Assembly: GCA_903933995.1 (NCBI GenBank)
Contig: CAIZMD010000137.1
Span: forward strand, 1 to 11,022
DNA: 11,022 bases
Reading direction: 5' to 3'
Source: an uncultured Bacteroidota bacterium
GTDB taxonomy: Bacteria > Bacteroidota > Bacteroidia > Chitinophagales > Chitinophagaceae
Below the pieces are notes generated by a model, which ran no database searches, was not told the origin of the DNA, and saw only the letters and a list, made by a program, of their open reading frames with translations. Position numbers and translations under genes: made by a program. Positions 6,913 to 11,022 of the stretch are shown piece by piece (positions within the stretch are counted from its first letter, which is position 1; each line of letters opens with the position of its first letter).

Positions 6913-9900
6913 ATGTGGTCATCAAAAAATTTCAAATTTTTTTCTGTCCTAGCTGTCATTTTCCTATTAATTTCTTGCAGTAAAGAAAAGGGGCTGTTTA
7001 CAGAAATACCTGTATCTCAGACACATATTAGTTTTAGGAATGACATAAAAGAAAAAGATGGACTGAGCATTTTGTACTACTTATATTTTTATAATGGGGG
7101 AGGTGTATCTATTGGAGATATCAACAATGATTCATTACCAGACATTTATTTTACTGCCAATACAAAGGGTAATAACAAACTCTATTTGAACAAAGGGGGA
7201 TTCCAATTTGAAGATATTACCGAAAAAGCAGGCGTATCAGGCAGCTCCGATTGGTGTAGCGGATCTACCATGGCCGATGTAAATGCAGATGGCTTATTGG
7301 ATATCTATGTTTCTTCTGTTAGTAATAAATATGGACTAAAGGGAAGGAACGAACTCTTTATCAATAATGGGAATGGAACGTTTAGTGAAAAAGCAAATCA
7401 ATATGGTTTAGACATTTCCTGTTTTACAACTCAGTCTGTTTTTTTTGACTATGACCGTGACGGGGATTTGGATTGTTATATTTTAAATCAGAGTCACAAA
7501 CCGCATTCCAATATTATTGATACCAGTAATAGGAATAAATATGATACCCTTTCTGGTGATCGTTTATATAGAAATGATCTAAAAAACACGGGCAAGTTTA
7601 CAGATGTATCTGCCAGTGCGGGTATTTATCAAAGTGCGCTAGGATATGGTTTGGGTATTGCTGTTGCAGATCTAAACAATGATGGTTGGGACGATATTTA
7701 TATTGGTAATGATTTTCATGAAAACGATTACTACTATATTAATCAACATGATGGAAGCTTTAAAGAAGAGGGTGCCAAACATTTCAGACACTATAGCCGA
7801 TTTAGTATGGGCAATGATATTGCCGATTATAACAATGATGGTCAATTAGATTTGATAACAGTAGACATGTTGCCTTCTGATGAAAAAATTCTAAAGACTT
7901 ATGGCAGTGATGAAAACCCTGACATCTATAAAGTAAAATTAGAAATGAATGGTTTTCAGAAACAGTATTCTAGAAATATGCTGCAGCAGAATAATGGAAA
8001 CGGCATTAGTTTTAGTGAAACCGGATTACAGTCAGGGGTTTCTGCTACTGATTGGAGTTGGAGTCCACTTTTAGCTGATTTTGATAATGATGGAAACAAG
8101 GATTTAGTCATTACAAGCGGCATTGTGAAACGTCCAGTTGATATGGACTATGTTAATTATATTTCTGATATGCAGCGCAAGAAAGGGCTTGACTTAACAG
8201 ATAAATTTGATCAAGAAGCTATTGACAATATGCCCGATGGTAGTTCTCACCCTTACCTATTTATGGGTAATGGTCAATCAACTTTCAAAGACCAAAGCAA
8301 GTCATGGGGTCTTGAAAATAAAAAAGGATATTTTACTGGATCGGCCTATGCTGATTTGGATAATGATGGCAATTTGGATTTGGTGATCAATGCCCTGAAT
8401 GGCCCTGCCATGATATTGAAAAACAATCACCCACCAAAAAATCATTTATCTATTTCTTTTAAAGGAGATAGTTTGAATAGTTTTGGAATCAGTGCTAAAG
8501 CCTATGTTTTCCAGGCAAATAAAATGCAATACCAGCAATTAATGCTCACACGTGGGTTCCAATCTTCTTCTGATACCCGCCTGCATTTTGGTTTAGATAG
8601 CGTTAAAAAAATTGATAGTGTATTAATTGTATGGCCTGATCAACAATACCAAGTCATTAAAAACCCTGAGCCTAACAAAGCTTTGTTGGTTCAAAAGAAA
8701 GCTGCTAAAGGATTGTTTCAGTATGAATCTTTTTTCAAAAACGAATCACCATTATTTGTTCCTGTGCCAAGCCCATTGCAGGTAAATTGGCAACACTTGG
8801 AAAATGAATTTTTTGATTACAATGTGCAGTATTTAATTCCACATGCCCAATCAACTAGGGGTCCCAAAATGGCTGTTGCAGATGTAAACAAAGACGGCTT
8901 AGAAGATTTTTATGTTTGTGGAGCTTCTACGCATTCTGGTGTATTGATGATGCAAAATCAAAACGGAAAATTTATAAAAACTAATATTGCTATCACAGAC
9001 AGAATCAGGATGACAGAAGAAGTGGATGCCCAGTTTTTTGATGCAAATAATGATGGATGGTTAGATTTATATGTGGTCAGTGGAGGTTATGTTTTTGAAG
9101 ATGAGAATCCGGCATTGGCAGATCAATTATACCTTAATGACGGAAAGGGTAATCTGGTTCAAGCAATGAACAGATTACCAAAAATATTATCAAATAAGTC
9201 ATGTGTAACGGTAGCAGATATTGATCAGGATGGCGATCAAGATGTATTTGTAGGAGGCTTAGCTGCTGCAAAATCTTATGGACTGCCACAAGATTCTCAT
9301 TTATTATTGAATGACGGCAAAGGTTACTTTAGCAATGCCCCTAAAAAAATAGTTGCATTAGATAAACTGGGTATGGTTACCACGGCAAGATTTGCTGATC
9401 TAGACAAAGATGGTTGGCAAGACTTGGTAGTCACTGGTGAGTGGATGTCTGTAAAAATATTCCTAAACAAAAAGGGCGTTTTCAGTTTGAACGAAATTCC
9501 TGCATCAACGGGTTTATGGCAAAACATAGAAATAGCTGATGTGAATGGAGATGGGTTTATTGATCTATTAGCAGGGAATTGGGGTCATAATAGCAAATTA
9601 TATAGCGGTAAAGAAAGTCCGCTAAAATTATATGTCAAAGACTTTGATAAAAACGGAAGTTTGGAACAAATCATGTGTTATACTCAAGATAGAAAAGAGT
9701 ACACATTTTTGGCCAAAGACGAATTAGAGCGGGCCTTACCCGTTTTGAAAAAAGCCTATTTGAAATACGGTGAAGTGGCAGGTAAAACAGTTGATTATAT
9801 GTTTTATGACCTTTTCAAAGATTATCTTGAACTAAAAGCAGAAAACTTAGGCTCCACCTGTTTTCTCAATGATGGTAAGGGAGGATTTATTGAAAAGGAA

Positions 9901-10203
9901 TTACCAGCAGAAGTTCAATTAGCACCCGTGTTTAGCTTTCTTGGTTTAGATGAGAAAAACAAATCCTTTTTGGCTGCTGGAAATTTTTATGGTACTATTC
10001 CTTATGAAGGAAGGTATGATGCACTTTTGCCTACCCAATTTTCATTTAATACTCAAAAGAGTGTATTCCAATCTGGGAAAACAATTCCATTAGTTAGTGG
10101 AGAAATAAGAGATGCCAAATGGGTTAAACAACCGGGTGGTAAAAAGCTGTTAATCCTTTCAAGGAATAATGCAGAAATGTTATTTTTCCAACAAGGAAAT
10201 TAA
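6913..10203 (+). CDS. FG-GAP/VCBS-repeat lipoprotein with central ASPIC/UnbV domain (CRTAC1-like)
   Basis: Large predicted surface lipoprotein, 1096 aa, with lipobox LISC (cysteine at residue 22). It carries thirteen calcium-loop motifs of the DxDxDGxxD type expected of beta-propeller FG-GAP/VCBS blades, starting at residues 69, 122, 179, 253, 305, 389, 481, 657, 710, 769, 829, 876 and 910. The first (DINNDSLPD) and last (DFDKNGSLE) are degenerate. An ASPIC/UnbV domain lies at about 510-600, with HFGLD and IVWPD motifs, so two repeat arrays flank it. The C-terminal 180 residues are a conserved non-repeat tail of this family (AGNFYG, GRYDA). Such proteins are often encoded beside SusCD pairs; function is not established, and glycan or protein binding at the cell surface is an inference. 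ATG 6913 is chosen because the in-frame ATG at 6871 lies inside the terminator loop and would bury the signal peptide. The next gene begins 13 bp after its stop. Confidence 0.92.
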   Translation: MWSSKNFKFFSVLAVIFLLISCSKEKGLFTEIPVSQTHISFRNDIKEKDGLSILYYLYFYNGGGVSIGDINNDSLPDIYFTANTKGNNKLYLNKGGFQFEDITEKAGVSGSSDWCSGSTMADVNADGLLDIYVSSVSNKYGLKGRNELFINNGNGTFSEKANQYGLDISCFTTQSVFFDYDRDGDLDCYILNQSHKPHSNIIDTSNRNKYDTLSGDRLYRNDLKNTGKFTDVSASAGIYQSALGYGLGIAVADLNNDGWDDIYIGNDFHENDYYYINQHDGSFKEEGAKHFRHYSRFSMGNDIADYNNDGQLDLITVDMLPSDEKILKTYGSDENPDIYKVKLEMNGFQKQYSRNMLQQNNGNGISFSETGLQSGVSATDWSWSPLLADFDNDGNKDLVITSGIVKRPVDMDYVNYISDMQRKKGLDLTDKFDQEAIDNMPDGSSHPYLFMGNGQSTFKDQSKSWGLENKKGYFTGSAYADLDNDGNLDLVINALNGPAMILKNNHPPKNHLSISFKGDSLNSFGISAKAYVFQANKMQYQQLMLTRGFQSSSDTRLHFGLDSVKKIDSVLIVWPDQQYQVIKNPEPNKALLVQKKAAKGLFQYESFFKNESPLFVPVPSPLQVNWQHLENEFFDYNVQYLIPHAQSTRGPKMAVADVNKDGLEDFYVCGASTHSGVLMMQNQNGKFIKTNIAITDRIRMTEEVDAQFFDANNDGWLDLYVVSGGYVFEDENPALADQLYLNDGKGNLVQAMNRLPKILSNKSCVTVADIDQDGDQDVFVGGLAAAKSYGLPQDSHLLLNDGKGYFSNAPKKIVALDKLGMVTTARFADLDKDGWQDLVVTGEWMSVKIFLNKKGVFSLNEIPASTGLWQNIEIADVNGDGFIDLLAGNWGHNSKLYSGKESPLKLYVKDFDKNGSLEQIMCYTQDRKEYTFLAKDELERALPVLKKAYLKYGEVAGKTVDYMFYDLFKDYLELKAENLGSTCFLNDGKGGFIEKELPAEVQLAPVFSFLGLDEKNKSFLAAGNFYGTIPYEGRYDALLPTQFSFNTQKSVFQSGKTIPLVSGEIRDAKWVKQPGGKKLLILSRNNAEMLFFQQGN

Positions 10204-10216
10204 AATTTTACATTGC

Positions 10217-11022
10217 ATGATGCAGTTCAAACCCAATACCCATTTGTTCTTATTTGTTTCGATCCTATTTTGTTTTGCCTGTGGCAAACAATCTAGTGGT
10301 GGAGGTGGAAATACACCAATTCCAACATCCCCATTACAGGTAGTGGAAAAATGGCTAGACAATACCCAGGTTAGTAATAGCAATGTTCAGATTAGTAGAA
10401 CAGTTGTTATAAAAATTCGCTTTAGCGCAGCAATTGATAAAAACACTGTTGCTAATGGGATTAGCCTTACTGATCAGTTGGGAGTATTGGTGCCTACCAA
10501 TATTAGTTATCAAAACAAGGATAGTGTTTTGTTAATTAGTCCAGTAACAGAACTTAAGGGATTGAGTTTGTATTCCTTAAAAATAAGCACCTCTTTACAA
10601 TCCACTCTTACAACTAAACTCACTTCTGATTCCTATACCACTTTCAACACCATTATTGATCCAAGTAATAAATTCCCTTTGCTTTCAGATGATGAGCTGA
10701 TGAACAAGGTTCAAAAACAAGGCTTTGCTTATTTTTGGGATTTTGCTCATCCTGTAAGTGGATTGGCTCGAGAGCGTAGCAATGGAAATTCTGAAACCGT
10801 AACAAGTGGCGGATCTGGTTTTGGAATCATGACCATACCCATTGGCATTCAAAGAAATTTTATTACCAGAGCTCAAGGTCTGGCTAGAATGCAAACCATA
10901 GTATCATTTCTAAAAAATAAAGCACAAAAAATCCATGGGGCATTTCCTCATTGGTTAAATGGAACAGATGGAACAGTGATTCCTTTTAGCACCAAGGACG
11001 ATGGTGCTGATCTAGTAGAAAC
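10217..11022 (+). CDS. Glucoamylase-family (GH144-like) glycoside hydrolase lipoprotein with Ig-like domain, 3'-truncated
   Basis: Probable secreted glucan-degrading enzyme; 268 codons are visible and the frame runs off the window. A signal peptide ends near FCFAC, with a probable lipid-bearing cysteine at residue 22; cysteine at the -3 position is an unusual lipobox. A Gly/Pro/Ser-rich linker follows at about 26-38, then a bacterial Ig-like (Big_5/SbsA-like) domain at about 40-145 with IRFSAAIDKNTV. From about 155 the sequence matches the start of the Pfam Glycoamylase domain, with the hallmarks AYFWDFAHPVSGLARERSNG (171-190), SGGSGFGIM, GAFPHWLNG and FSTKDDGADLVET. Founding GH144 members of this fold are endo-beta-1,2-glucanases, so that activity is the best guess. 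The catalytic centre is only partly in view and a beta-glucosidase-like specificity cannot be excluded. The gene lies 13 bp after the VCBS gene and is probably co-transcribed. Start is ATG 10217 or the adjacent ATG 10220. Confidence 0.9.
   Translation, partial: MMQFKPNTHLFLFVSILFCFACGKQSSGGGGNTPIPTSPLQVVEKWLDNTQVSNSNVQISRTVVIKIRFSAAIDKNTVANGISLTDQLGVLVPTNISYQNKDSVLLISPVTELKGLSLYSLKISTSLQSTLTTKLTSDSYTTFNTIIDPSNKFPLLSDDELMNKVQKQGFAYFWDFAHPVSGLARERSNGNSETVTSGGSGFGIMTIPIGIQRNFITRAQGLARMQTIVSFLKNKAQKIHGAFPHWLNGTDGTVIPFSTKDDGADLVE

Noticed and set aside
1..11022. Search for defence systems, CRISPR arrays, insertion sequences, tRNAs and phage genes
   Set aside because: No repeat-spacer arrays, transposases, terminal inverted repeats, tRNA-like cloverleaves or phage proteins were seen; almost all sequence is accounted for by the six genes.

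Overview
This window is a polysaccharide utilization locus (PUL) of a Bacteroidota bacterium, read entirely on the + strand. The lineage is suggested by an AT-rich sequence, start codons preceded by A/T-rich stretches without a Shine-Dalgarno motif, and a FecR / SusC (with STN domain) / SusD / lipoprotein order. The long SusC N-terminus and the neighbouring gene families fit the Chitinophagaceae or a close relative, but genus cannot be fixed from sequence reading alone.

Layout: (1) 1-947, a 5'-truncated FecR-type anti-sigma factor whose cognate ECF sigma gene would be expected just upstream, outside the window. (2) 948-1073, an intergenic stretch with a perfect 8-bp hairpin. (3) 1074-4436, a SusC-like TonB-dependent transporter with an STN signalling domain. 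(4) 4458-5966, its SusD-like lipoprotein partner. (5) 5993-6823, a LamG-fold lipoprotein in the slot usually held by a surface glycan-binding protein. (6) 6858-6900, a strong intrinsic terminator ending only 12 nt before the next start codon. (7) 6913-10203, a large FG-GAP/VCBS-repeat lipoprotein with a central ASPIC/UnbV domain. (8) 10217 to the window end, a 3'-truncated gene for a lipoprotein with a bacterial Ig-like domain followed by the start of a glucoamylase-type (Pfam Glycoamylase, CAZy GH144-like) catalytic domain.

Working model (inference): glycan arriving at SusCD is sensed through the SusC STN domain and FecR, releasing the sigma factor and inducing the operon. The secreted GH144-like enzyme cuts a glucan, the LamG and VCBS lipoproteins help bind or organise it at the surface, and SusCD imports the fragments. 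Because the founding GH144 enzymes are endo-beta-1,2-glucanases, beta-1,2-glucan is the best substrate guess, but only the start of the catalytic domain is visible. The internal terminator probably sets a lower level for the VCBS/enzyme genes than for susCD. I found no RNA genes, mobile elements, CRISPR arrays or defence genes. The less described parts are the VCBS/ASPIC protein and the LamG protein, whose roles in PULs are not settled.
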